Position numbers and translations under genes: made by a program
DNA from: Burkholderiales bacterium
GTDB lineage: Bacteria > Pseudomonadota > Gammaproteobacteria > Burkholderiales > Burkholderiaceae_C
Direction of reading: 5' to 3'
Assembly: GCA_028868825.1 (NCBI GenBank)
Contig: JAGWTU010000042.1
Coordinates: forward strand, 1 to 44,716
DNA: 44,716 nucleotides
The notes under the pieces: generated by a model
The model's database searches: none
Seen by the model: only the letters and a program-made list of their open reading frames with translations
What the model was told of the DNA's origin: nothing
In this document: positions 21,836-29,333 of the stretch, piece after piece
Layout: every line of letters begins with the position of its first letter
Numbering within the stretch: position 1 is the stretch's first letter

Positions 21836-22794
21836 CAGAAATACCCTTCCTTCTTGCGGCGCTCCATCGAGGCGTCCGAGGTGCGATCGTCCATGCGCGT
21901 GGCGCCGCGTTCGCTGACGGTGACGCTGAGCGTCTCGGCGACGATCTCGACCGCATTGGCGGCGTCACTCTCGACCGGGCAGGTGCAGGTCATGTCGCCG
22001 ACGGTGCGGAAACGCACCGGCAGCGTCTCGACCGTCTCGCCGGCCTGTGGCGGCGTCACGTGGGTCACCGGCACGAGCAGGCCCTTGCGGCGCACGACCT
22101 CGCGTTCGTGGCGGTAATAGAGATTCGGCAGCGGGATGTTCTCGCGCGCGATGTAGAGCCAGACGTCGAGCTCGGTCCAGTTGCTGATCGGAAAGCTGCG
22201 GAAATGCTCGCCCGGCTTGATGCGCGTGTTGAACAGCGTCCACAGCTCGGGCCGCTGCTCCTTCGGCTGCCATTGGCCGAAGCTGTCGCGGTGGCTGAAG
22301 ATGCGCTCCTTGGCGCGCGCCTTTTCCTCGTCGCGGCGGGCGCCGCCGATGAGGCCGTCGTAGCCGTGTTCCTCGATCGCTTCGAGCAGCGCGACGGTCT
22401 GGTGGCCGTTGCGCGACTCGAGTTCATGCGCCAGCCGCACGGTGCCGCGGCGCATGCTGTCCTCGACGCTGCCGACGACGAGGCGCTCGCCCATCTCGGC
22501 GACGCGGCGGTCGCGGAATTCGATCACCTCGGGGAAGTTGTGGCCGGTGTCGACGTGCAGCAGCGGGAACGGCAGCCGGCCCTCGAAATGGTTGCCGGCG
22601 ATGCGGTGCTTGAAGGCCTTCTCGGCCAGCCGCAGCACGACGCAGGAATCCTTGCCGCCCGAGAACAGCAGCGCCGGGCGTTCGAAGGTCGCGGCGACCT
22701 CGCGCAGGATGAAGATGGCCTCTTCCTCGAGCGCGTCGAGGTGCTGGTGGTCGAGGCCGGGGAGCAGGTGTTCGATCGAGGTGGGCGCGTTCAT
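21835..22794 (-). CDS. cysD: Sulfate adenylyltransferase subunit 2
   Basis: The 319-residue product is an ATP pyrophosphatase-fold enzyme that makes adenosine 5'-phosphosulfate from ATP and sulfate with CysN. Landmarks: the PP-loop LLFSGGKDSCVVLRLAEKAF, HVDTGHNFPEVIEFRD, GGARRDEEKARAKERIFS, and SNWTELDVWLYIARENIPLPNLYY. Start ATG 22794 overlaps the cysH stop by 4 nt. The length is normal for the family. It belongs to a compact operon read cysI, DUF934, cysH, cysD, cysN, cobA. Confidence 0.97.
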   Translation of the reverse strand: MNAPTSIEHLLPGLDHQHLDALEEEAIFILREVAATFERPALLFSGGKDSCVVLRLAEKAFKHRIAGNHFEGRLPFPLLHVDTGHNFPEVIEFRDRRVAEMGERLVVGSVEDSMRRGTVRLAHELESRNGHQTVALLEAIEEHGYDGLIGGARRDEEKARAKERIFSHRDSFGQWQPKEQRPELWTLFNTRIKPGEHFRSFPISNWTELDVWLYIARENIPLPNLYYRHEREVVRRKGLLVPVTHVTPPQAGETVETLPVRFRTVGDMTCTCPVESDAANAVEIVAETLSVTVSERGATRMDDRTSDASMERRKKEGYF

Positions 22795-23534
22795 GCGGTG
22801 ATTTCCTGAGCTGCTGAATGCTTGGCGACATGGAGGCCGCATTCCTTGGCGTCCTCGCTCTCCCACCACCAACGGCCGGCGCGGAAATCCTCGCCCAGCG
22901 CAACGGCGCGGGTGCAGGGCTCGCAGCCGATGCTGGGATAGAAATGGTCGTGCAATTCGTTGTACGGGACGCCGTGGACGTCGATGTAATGCCAGACGTC
23001 CTTCCAGCTCCAGTCGACGAGCGGGCTGACCTTCGTCCGGCCGTTCTCGTCGATGCTCTGGGCCGGCACGTCGGCGCGCGCGCCCGACTGCTCGCGGCGC
23101 AGGCCGGCGATCCAGGCCGTGCGGCCCTGCAGCGCGCGCGACAGCGGTTCGAGCTTGCGCAGCGCGCAGCAGGCCTTGCGCAGGTCGACGCTCTCGCGCA
23201 TCGCGAGCGCGCCGTGGCGGGCGACGAAATGGATCACCTGCTCGGGTTGCGGGCGCCAGATTTCGAGCTTCAGGCCGTAATGCGCCTCGACGCGCGGGAT
23301 CAGCGCCAGCGTCTGCGCCGGCAGCGCACCGGTCTCCAGCGTCGCCAGCGCGATCGGCAGCTGGTGGCGTGCGATCAGGTCGGTGATCACCATGTCCTCG
23401 GCGCCGAGGCTGGTCGTGAAGACGATCGTCCCCGGATGCGCCGCGGCGGCCCGGCGCAGCAGCGCGAGCGCCTGCGCGACGCGGTCATCGAAGCCCGGCG
23501 TGGCGCGGGCGTTGCGTTCGATCGCGGGGCTCAT
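22791..23534 (-). CDS. cysH: Adenylyl-sulfate (APS) reductase, [4Fe-4S] type
   Basis: The 247-residue product reduces APS to sulfite with thioredoxin or glutathione. The PP-loop-like region is FTTSLGAEDMVITDLI. The paired cysteines Cys122-Cys123 (KACCALRKLEPL) and Cys204/Cys207 (IGCEPCTR) are the [4Fe-4S] ligands that separate APS reductases from PAPS reductases. The catalytic Cys232 lies in KECGLH. With no CysC domain in sight, sulfate must be reduced at the APS level here. ATG 23534 overlaps the stop of the DUF934 gene by 4 nt. The reading frame is open further upstream but that part overlaps other genes and lacks family character. Confidence 0.95.
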   Translation of the reverse strand: MSPAIERNARATPGFDDRVAQALALLRRAAAAHPGTIVFTTSLGAEDMVITDLIARHQLPIALATLETGALPAQTLALIPRVEAHYGLKLEIWRPQPEQVIHFVARHGALAMRESVDLRKACCALRKLEPLSRALQGRTAWIAGLRREQSGARADVPAQSIDENGRTKVSPLVDWSWKDVWHYIDVHGVPYNELHDHFYPSIGCEPCTRAVALGEDFRAGRWWWESEDAKECGLHVAKHSAAQEITA

Positions 23535-23905
23535 GCGGCGGCTCCCGGGACGGCGGCGCGCTCGGGCGGCACGGTCTGGTAATGGTTGTCGAAATAGCCC
23601 AGCGCGCGCTGCGCCGTCTCGATCTTCTGGTCGGCACGCAGCTGCACGGCGTCGAAACCGCAGCGCCGCAGCAGCGGCAGCATGTCGGCCAGCACTTCGC
23701 CGGTGGCGCGGATCTCGCCGCGGTAGCGCAGCCGGCCGCGCAGCAGCACGGCCTGCGAATAGGCGCGGCCATCGGTCCATTTCGGGAACTGCAGCACGAC
23801 GCTGGCGTGGCGGTGGATCTCCTCGGCGCGGGCGAGCACGTCGGCGTCGTTGGCCAGCAGCAGGGCGTCGGCCGGATGGGCGGCCTGGGGGTCTATGAAT
23901 TCCAT
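23531..23905 (-). CDS. DUF934 family protein, sulfite-reduction accessory
   Basis: A 124-residue product with the family core LQFPKWTDGRAYSQAVLLRGRLRYRGEIRATGEVLADMLPLLRRCGFDAV and a C-terminal FDNHYQ. No cofactor motif is obvious. The gene is found next to cysI/cysH in many proteobacteria that lack CysJ, which has led to the suggestion that it helps sulfite reductase. The mechanism is not established. It lies 12 nt after cysI and overlaps cysH by 4 nt, so expression is clearly coupled. Confidence 0.9.
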   Translation of the reverse strand: MEFIDPQAAHPADALLLANDADVLARAEEIHRHASVVLQFPKWTDGRAYSQAVLLRGRLRYRGEIRATGEVLADMLPLLRRCGFDAVQLRADQKIETAQRALGYFDNHYQTVPPERAAVPGAAA

Positions 23906-23917
23906 GATTCTCTTCGG

Positions 23918-25630
23918 TCAGGCCACGGCCGCGGTGGAGCGCCGAACGGCGTCCGCGGCGTGGCGGAAGGGCAGGGTGCCGAGGCGGCGTGCCGTGTCGA
24001 TGAAGCGTTCGCCGGCGCGGCGCTGCGCGAGGTAGGCGCCGATCACGGCCTCGATGACGTCGGGCACCTCGTCGGCGGCGAACGAGGGGCCGATGACCTT
24101 GCCGGCGACCGCGGGGCCGCTCAGCGTCGAGCCGTCGGCGCCGCCTATCGTCACCTGGTACCACTCGCTGCCGTCCTTGTCGACGCCGAGGATGCCGATA
24201 TGGCCGCTGTGATGGTGGCCGCAGCTGTTGATGCAGCCGCTGATGTGGAGGTCGATGTCGCCGATGTCGTGCTGCTCGTCGAGGTCGTCGAAGCGCTCGG
24301 CGATGGCCGCGGCGATCGGGATCGAGCGCGCGTTGGCGAGCGCGCAGAGGTCGCCGCCGGGGCAGGCGATCATGTCGGTCAGCAGGCCGATGTTCGGCGT
24401 CGCGAAGCCTTCCTCGCGCGCCGAGGCCCAGAGCGCGCGCAGGTCGGTCTCGCGCACCCAGGGCAGCAGCAGGTTCTGGTCATGCGTGACGCGCAGCTCG
24501 CCCAGGCTGAAGAGGTCGGCGAGTTCGGCCGCGGCCTCCATCTGGTCGGCCGTGACGTCGCCCGGCGCCTGGCCGGCGCGCTTGAGCGACAGCGTCACCG
24601 CGCGGTAGCCCGGCAGGCGGTGCGGCAGCACGTTGCGCTGCAGCCAGCGGTCGAAGGCGGCCAGCGGCTCGCGGTCGGCCTTGGGCGGCACCGGCTCGGC
24701 CAGGCCGGGCGGCGGCTGGAAGGAGGCGCTGACGCGGTCGAGCTCGGATTGCGGGATCAGCGGCGTCTCGGGGTTCTCGAGCAGCGCGGCGAATTCGCGC
24801 CGCACGGCGTCGATGAAGCGCTGGCCCTCGGCCTTGACGAGGATCTTGATGCGCGACTTGTAGAGGTTGTCGCGACGGCCGTAGAGGTTGTAGCCGCGCA
24901 CGACGGCCTCGATGTAGACGAGGATCTGCTGCCAGGGCACGAATTCCTCGAACACCGTGGCGATCACCGGCGTGCGGCCCATGCCGCCGCCGACGGCGAC
25001 GCGGAAGCCCACCTCGCCGGCGGCATTGCGGTGCAGCTTGAGGCCGATGTCGTGCCAGTCGGTGGCCGCGCGGTCCTCGGCGGCGCCGGTGACGGCGAGC
25101 TTGAACTTGCGCGGCAGGAAGGCGAACTCGGGGTGCAGCGTGCTCCACTGGCGCAGGATCTCGCAATAGGGGCGCGGATCGACGTCCTCGTCGACGGCGA
25201 TGCCGGCCAGCGCGTCGGTCGTGATGTTGCGGATGCAGTTGCCGCTGGTCTGGATGCCGTGCATGTCGACGTCGGCCAGCAGATCCATCACGTCGGCGGC
25301 GCGCGGCAGCGGGATCCAGTTGAACTGCAGGTTCTGGCGCGTCGAGAAATGACCGTAGCCGCCGCGTTCGGTCGGCAGCCCGGCGTCCTGGAGGTCGAAC
25401 TCGCGCGCGATGCGGGCGAGCTGGCGCAGCTGGCGGCTGGCGAGCTCGCCGTAGGGCACGGCGATGCGCGCCATCGGCGCATGGCGCTGGATGTACCAGC
25501 CGTTCTGCAGTCGCAGCGCGCGGAAGTCGTCGTCGGGCAGTTCGCCGGCGAGGTGGCGTTCGAGCTGGCCGCGAAACTGGGCCGCGCGCTGGTGCACGAA
25601 CTGGCGATCGGCTTCGGTGTACTGGTACAT
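23918..25630 (-). CDS. cysI: Sulfite reductase hemoprotein (CysI-type nitrite/sulfite reductase)
   Basis: A 570-residue siroheme-[4Fe-4S] enzyme for the six-electron reduction of sulfite to sulfide. Visible: GYGHFSTRQNLQFNWI and TSGNCIRNITTD in the first half, RTPVIATVFEEFV in the middle, and the cluster ligands Cys423 and Cys429 (CPGGDLC) with Cys466 and Cys470 (SGCINSC). Basic residues expected around siroheme are present. No flavoprotein partner (cysJ) is seen in the window, so electrons may come from ferredoxin. It is the first gene of the cys operon, with a promoter region shared with the divergent patatin gene. A nitrite reductase role is the main alternative but is less likely here. 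Confidence 0.93.
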   Translation of the reverse strand: MYQYTEADRQFVHQRAAQFRGQLERHLAGELPDDDFRALRLQNGWYIQRHAPMARIAVPYGELASRQLRQLARIAREFDLQDAGLPTERGGYGHFSTRQNLQFNWIPLPRAADVMDLLADVDMHGIQTSGNCIRNITTDALAGIAVDEDVDPRPYCEILRQWSTLHPEFAFLPRKFKLAVTGAAEDRAATDWHDIGLKLHRNAAGEVGFRVAVGGGMGRTPVIATVFEEFVPWQQILVYIEAVVRGYNLYGRRDNLYKSRIKILVKAEGQRFIDAVRREFAALLENPETPLIPQSELDRVSASFQPPPGLAEPVPPKADREPLAAFDRWLQRNVLPHRLPGYRAVTLSLKRAGQAPGDVTADQMEAAAELADLFSLGELRVTHDQNLLLPWVRETDLRALWASAREEGFATPNIGLLTDMIACPGGDLCALANARSIPIAAAIAERFDDLDEQHDIGDIDLHISGCINSCGHHHSGHIGILGVDKDGSEWYQVTIGGADGSTLSGPAVAGKVIGPSFAADEVPDVIEAVIGAYLAQRRAGERFIDTARRLGTLPFRHAADAVRRSTAAVA

Positions 25631-25686
25631 GGGCTATCCCTCGATGACGGCTGGACGCAGGACGGGCCTGCTCTGCTGAGGGTTGG

Positions 25687-25715
25687 ACTCTAGGGAAAGC
25701 CCTAAATTTCCGGAA
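25687..25715 (-). promoter_or_regulatory. Putative cysI promoter in an AT-rich control region
   Basis: TTCCGG (25715-25710) and TAGAGT (25692-25687) are 17 nt apart on the minus strand, with a TAGGG-AAAG-CCCTA dyad (25691-25704) between them. The flanking 25700-25760 stretch is unusually AT-rich for this genome, as CysB binding regions tend to be. The regulator is inferred. Confidence 0.35.
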
Positions 25716-25767
25716 CTACAAAGAAGTGACTTGCTTATATCGGAAACTGGTTAAAGACCGGTCTCCC

Positions 25768-25773
25768 TACAAT
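25768..25773 (+). promoter_or_regulatory. -10 box TACAAT just before the patatin GTG start (leaderless-type)
   Basis: TACAAT ends 6 nt before GTG 25780, so transcription should begin at the start codon. There is no Shine-Dalgarno. Confidence 0.5.
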
Positions 25774-25779
25774 CGACCC

Positions 25780-26727
25780 GTGAAACTCGAACCGCCATCC
25801 GCCTGCCGGCGGCGCGCGTTGCGCAGCTTGTCGTCGGCGGGGCTTGTCTGCGGGCTGAGTCTGGCCCTGGTGGCCTGCCAGACCGCACCGCCGGCGCCCG
25901 CGCCGGCGCCGCCCGAACCGCCGCCGCCACCGCCACCCAAGCCGCCACCGCGGCCACCACGCATCGGCTTGGCGCTGGGTGGCGGCGCGGCGCGCGGGTT
26001 CGCGCATATCGGCGTCATCCAGGTGCTCGAGGAAGCCGGCATCCATCCGGTGCTCGTCGCCGGCACGTCGGCCGGCAGCCTCGTCGCCGCGCTCTGGGCA
26101 TCGGGCAAGAGCGGCCAGGAACTCGGCGCGCTGGCGCGCACGATGGACGAGGGCGCGATCACCGACTGGTCGTTCCCGGGCCGCGGGCTGATCAGGGGCG
26201 AGGCGCTGGCGCGCTTCGTGCGCGAGCAGACCGGCGGCCGCCTCATCGAGCAGATGAAGCTGCCGCTGGGCATCGTCGCCACCGACCTCGACAGCGGCGC
26301 GCCGATCCTGTTCCAGCGCGGCGACACCGGTGCCGCGGTGCGCGCCAGCAGCGCCGTGCCGGCGGTGTTCCAGCCGGTGCGCATCGGCAACCGCGAATAT
26401 GTCGACGGCGGCCTCGTCGCCCCGGTGCCGGTGCGCTACGCGCGCCAGATGGGTGCCGAACTCGTGATCGCCGTCGACATCTCGTCGCCGCCCGACGGCA
26501 ACGCCACCGGCGACATGTTCAAGCTGCTGCTGCAGACCTTCGCCATCATGGGTCGCAGCATCAACCAGTTCGAACTGCGCGACGCCGATGTCGTGCTGCG
26601 CCCGGTGCTGGCCGGCATCTCGAGCGCCGACTTCACGGCGCGGCTCAAGGCCATCGAGGCCGGGCGCGAAGTGGCCTTGCGGCAGTTGCCGGAGATCCGC
26701 CAGCGCATCGCCGCGTTGACGCGCTGA
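25780..26727 (+). CDS. Patatin-like phospholipase, lipoprotein
   Basis: A 315-residue product with a lipoprotein-type signal (GLVCGLSLALVACQT, lipobox LVAC) followed by an extreme Pro tract of about 30 residues. The catalytic domain has the oxyanion loop GLALGGGAARGFAHIG, the nucleophile elbow GTSAGS, and the Asp of the Ser-Asp dyad in DGG (YVDGGLVAPVPVRYARQMG). It resembles the RssA/NTE-type bacterial patatins, here exported and lipid-anchored, so it probably acts on membrane or storage lipids in the envelope. The GTG 25780 start is chosen because TACAAT lies 6 nt upstream; an upstream in-frame ATG at 25726 would precede that promoter. It diverges from cysI and faces the phasin gene across a shared terminator. 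Confidence 0.9.
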   Translation: MKLEPPSACRRRALRSLSSAGLVCGLSLALVACQTAPPAPAPAPPEPPPPPPPKPPPRPPRIGLALGGGAARGFAHIGVIQVLEEAGIHPVLVAGTSAGSLVAALWASGKSGQELGALARTMDEGAITDWSFPGRGLIRGEALARFVREQTGGRLIEQMKLPLGIVATDLDSGAPILFQRGDTGAAVRASSAVPAVFQPVRIGNREYVDGGLVAPVPVRYARQMGAELVIAVDISSPPDGNATGDMFKLLLQTFAIMGRSINQFELRDADVVLRPVLAGISSADFTARLKAIEAGREVALRQLPEIRQRIAALTR

Positions 26728-26752
26728 TCACGCATTCGAGGAAAGACGGGGC

Positions 26753-26787
26753 AAAAAAAAGGGGCCCGATCTTCCGATCGGGCCCTT
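26753..26787. terminator. Bidirectional intrinsic terminator between patatin and phasin genes
   Basis: GGGCCCGATC (26762-26771), loop TTCC, GATCGGGCCC (26776-26785), flanked on the left by eight A. Read on the minus strand it gives a perfect stem followed by C and T8, a strong terminator for the phasin gene. Read on the plus strand it has only a weak TT tail for the patatin gene. Confidence 0.93.
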
Positions 26788-26900
26788 GAACGTTCCACAC
26801 AAGACCCAGGGCAATGTCCCTGGCAGCTGGTAGACGCGGCGGCGCCGGAAGAGTTCCCTCCGGCGATCCCCCTAGCTTGTCAGCCAGAAAGGCTGGAACT

Positions 26901-27458
26901 TCAGGCGGCCTTCTTGCCCTTGGCGGCCGACTGCGTCGCCTTGACGGCGGTGTTGGTCATGGCGGTGAAGTTGGCTTCGGCGACTTCGGTGGCCTGCTTG
27001 GCGGCCTTGTGGACGCTTTCGTAAGCGTTGTTGGCAGCGGCGACGGCCGACTTGACGAGCGCGGCGGCGCTTCCGGTGCCGGCGGGCGCGTTCTTGACGG
27101 CGTTGTCGACCAGGGCCAGGACCTTCTGCTGGCCTTCGGCCAGGGTGGCCTCGGCGGCCTTCGACACTTCGGCGTTCGTGCCGGCGATGATGTCGTACAG
27201 ATGACGGCTGTAGGCGGCGGCCTTCTCGGCGGCCGGTTGCAACAGGCCGGCTTGCAGCGTCAGCAGCTCTTGCGCATCCTTGACCGACAGGGCGGCCTGG
27301 GTCGTTTCGGCGGCTTCGGTCAGCGAGGTCTTCGCGACTTGCAGGTTCAGCTCGACGAGCTTCTCGATGCCTTCGAAGGCCTTGTTGGTCAGGCCGAAGA
27401 GGGTTTCGACGTTGGCCTTTTGGGCGGCCAGGAATTGTTCAGCGGTGAAGGTGGTCAT
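26901..27458 (-). CDS. phaP: Phasin (polyhydroxyalkanoate granule protein)
   Basis: The 185-residue product is almost entirely helical and Ala-rich. It opens MTTFTAEQFLAAQKANVETLFGLTNKAFEG and contains KLVELNLQVAKTSLTEAAE, the conserved phasin-2 family region, and ends in a Lys-rich tail (SAAKGKKAA). Phasins coat PHA granules and control their number and size, so the organism very likely stores polyhydroxybutyrate. ATG 27458 is preceded by GGAG. The gene has its own promoter (27540-27568) and a strong terminator, as expected for an abundant protein. Confidence 0.94.
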   Translation of the reverse strand: MTTFTAEQFLAAQKANVETLFGLTNKAFEGIEKLVELNLQVAKTSLTEAAETTQAALSVKDAQELLTLQAGLLQPAAEKAAAYSRHLYDIIAGTNAEVSKAAEATLAEGQQKVLALVDNAVKNAPAGTGSAAALVKSAVAAANNAYESVHKAAKQATEVAEANFTAMTNTAVKATQSAAKGKKAA

Positions 27459-27539
27459 GAATTGCTCCAGTGCAGTTGAGTTGAGAGAAACCGTGCGGCA
27501 CCTTCCAGACAACTTATGCTGCGCCGCAACATGAAACGA

Positions 27540-27568
27540 AGTCTAGGGGAATCCCCGGAGTGGTGCAA
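27540..27568 (-). promoter_or_regulatory. Putative sigma-70 promoter of the phasin gene
   Basis: On the minus strand TTGCAC (27568-27563) and TAGACT (27545-27540) are exactly 17 nt apart, about 82 nt before ATG 27458. TGC/GCA-rich short dyads lie in the leader and could serve a PhaR-type repressor; that is speculative. Confidence 0.5.
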
Positions 27569-27608
27569 GCGGTTTTTGGTGCAGTGCAACATATTAGGGG
27601 GGTGTTTC

Positions 27609-27614
27609 TAGAAT
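27609..27614 (+). promoter_or_regulatory. -10 box TAGAAT just before the HDAC-like gene (leaderless-type)
   Basis: TAGAAT ends 8 nt before GTG 27623 and there is no Shine-Dalgarno sequence in between. Confidence 0.35.
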
Positions 27615-27622
27615 CGGCCGCC

Positions 27623-28594
27623 GTGCTCGCCTTCCACTCGGACTCCCACGCCCCGACGCTGCCGCCCGGGCACCGCTTTCCGATGTCGAAGTACCAGTTG
27701 CTGCGCGAGGCCGTGCAGGCGCAGATGCCGGGCATCCGGCTGCTGGCGGCGCCCGCGGCCAGCGAGGGCGAACTGGCGCTGGCGCATGACCCGGCCTGGA
27801 TCGAAGCCGTGCTCGGCGGCACGACGACGCCGGCGCAGCAGCGCGAGATCGGCTTCCCCTGGTCGCAGCGCATGGCCGAGCGCTCGCGCCACTCGGTCGG
27901 CGCGACCATCGCTGCCGCGCGCAGTGCACTCCTCGGCGGCGAGGGCCTGGCCGCCAACCTCGGCGGCGGCACGCACCATGCCTACGCGCACAAGGGATCG
28001 GGCTACTGCGTCTTCAACGATGTCGCGGTCGCCGCGCGGCTGATGCAGGCCGAATGGCATCGCCACCGGCGCGAACTGCTGCGGGTGATCGTCATCGACC
28101 TCGATGTCCACCAGGGCAACGGCACGGCGGCGATCTTCCGCGACGACCCGACCGTCTACACGCTGTCGCTGCACGGCGCGCGCAACTTCCCCTTCCGCAA
28201 GGAGGCTGGCGACCTCGATGTCGAACTGCCCGACGGCTGCGGCGACGCCGAGTACCTCGCGGCACTCGACCGCGCGCTGGCGCGCGCCTGGGAAGATCAC
28301 CGCAGCGCCGCGCCGGCACTGGCCTTCTACCTCGCCGGCGCCGATCCGCACGAGGACGATCGCCTGGGCCGCCTGAAGCTCACGCGCGAGGGCCTGGCCG
28401 AGCGCGATCGCCGCGTCTTCGCAGCACTAGCCGAACGCCGCATCCCGGCGGTGCTGACGATGGCCGGCGGCTACGGGCGCGAGATCGCGACCACCGTCGC
28501 GATCCAGCGCCGCACGCTCGAGATCGCCCACACGGCCTGGTGCGCCTGGGCCCCGATGCAGAATCATCGGCAACCGAACGAGAACCATCGATGA
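27623..28594 (+). CDS. Histone deacetylase-family (class IV-like) zinc hydrolase
   Basis: A 323-residue product of the arginase/deacetylase fold. Zinc ligands and catalytic residues are visible: LAFHSDSHAPTLPPGHRFP at the N-terminus, the His pair in NLGGGTHHAYA (His118, His119), DLDVHQGNG (Asp161, His163) and GADPHEDD (Asp241), then a C-terminal TMAGGYGREI. Bacterial members deacetylate polyamines, acetoin-type small molecules or proteins; the substrate is not evident. GTG 27623 is chosen because the family N-terminus begins there. The stop overlaps the next gene by 4 nt (ATGA), so this is the first gene of a three-gene operon. Confidence 0.9.
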   Translation: MLAFHSDSHAPTLPPGHRFPMSKYQLLREAVQAQMPGIRLLAAPAASEGELALAHDPAWIEAVLGGTTTPAQQREIGFPWSQRMAERSRHSVGATIAAARSALLGGEGLAANLGGGTHHAYAHKGSGYCVFNDVAVAARLMQAEWHRHRRELLRVIVIDLDVHQGNGTAAIFRDDPTVYTLSLHGARNFPFRKEAGDLDVELPDGCGDAEYLAALDRALARAWEDHRSAAPALAFYLAGADPHEDDRLGRLKLTREGLAERDRRVFAALAERRIPAVLTMAGGYGREIATTVAIQRRTLEIAHTAWCAWAPMQNHRQPNENHR

Positions 28595-29325
28595 CGCCGA
28601 CCATGACGCCCACCGTGACGCCGATCCTGACGATCACCCCCGAAGCCACCGCCGCCGTCGACGCCGCGATCGCCAGCCGCCGCTCGGTGCGCGCCTTCCT
28701 GCCGACGCCGGTGCCGCGCGCGACCGTCGAGCAGATCCTCGCCGTCGCCGCGCGCGCGCCCTCGGGCACCAACACGCAGCCGTGGAAGGTGCATGTGCTG
28801 ACCGGTGCAGCGAAGTTGGCGCTGTCGCGCGACATCCGCGCCGCGCACGACGACCCCGAGGAGCGCGCCCGCCACACCGAGCCGTATGACTATTACCCGA
28901 CCGAATGGCGCAGCCCCTACATCGACCGCCGGCGCAAGATCGGCTGGGACATGTACGCGCTGCTCGGCATCGCCAAGGGCGACAAGGCGCGCATGCACGA
29001 GCAGCATGGCCGCAACTACGACTTCTTCGACGCCCCGGTGGGCCTGATCTTCACCATCGACGCCGTGATGCGCCAGGGCAGCTGGCTCGATTACGGCACC
29101 TTCCTGCAGAACATCATGATCGCCGCGCGCGGCCGCGACCTCGACACCTGCCCGCAGCAGGCCTTCACGCAGTTCCACCGCATCATTGCGCGCCATCTCG
29201 CGCTGGCCGACGACGAGCACGTCGTCTGCGGCATGGCGCTCGGGCATGCCGATCCCGACGCGGCGGTCAACCGCCTCGTCACCGAGCGCGAACCGGTCCC
29301 GGCCTTCGCGCGCTTCCACGAGTGA
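28591..29325 (+). CDS. Nitroreductase-family FMN oxidoreductase
   Basis: The 244-residue product starts with a short Thr/Pro repeat (MTPTMTPTVTPILT). The nitroreductase fold follows: IASRRSVRAFLPTPVPRATVEQIL (FMN-binding SRRSVR), ARAPSGTNTQPWKVHVL (the ARxPSxxNxQPW FMN loop) and a C-terminal MALGHADPDAAVNRL. Such enzymes reduce nitro groups, quinones or enones using NAD(P)H. The protein resembles the larger NfnB-like group. Its start overlaps the upstream deacetylase stop. The short Thr/Pro repeat at the N-terminus is probably a disordered tail. Confidence 0.9.
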   Translation: MTPTMTPTVTPILTITPEATAAVDAAIASRRSVRAFLPTPVPRATVEQILAVAARAPSGTNTQPWKVHVLTGAAKLALSRDIRAAHDDPEERARHTEPYDYYPTEWRSPYIDRRRKIGWDMYALLGIAKGDKARMHEQHGRNYDFFDAPVGLIFTIDAVMRQGSWLDYGTFLQNIMIAARGRDLDTCPQQAFTQFHRIIARHLALADDEHVVCGMALGHADPDAAVNRLVTEREPVPAFARFHE

Positions 29326-29333
29326 GGCTAGAA

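Noticed and set aside
23918..25630. CysI as an assimilatory nitrite reductase
   Set aside because: The family overlaps, but the operon with cysH, cysD and cysN makes sulfite the expected substrate.
23582..25693. A 703-codon plus-strand frame over cysI
   Set aside because: A shadow of cysI and DUF934; Arg/Ala/Val/Asp/Gly-rich without family features.
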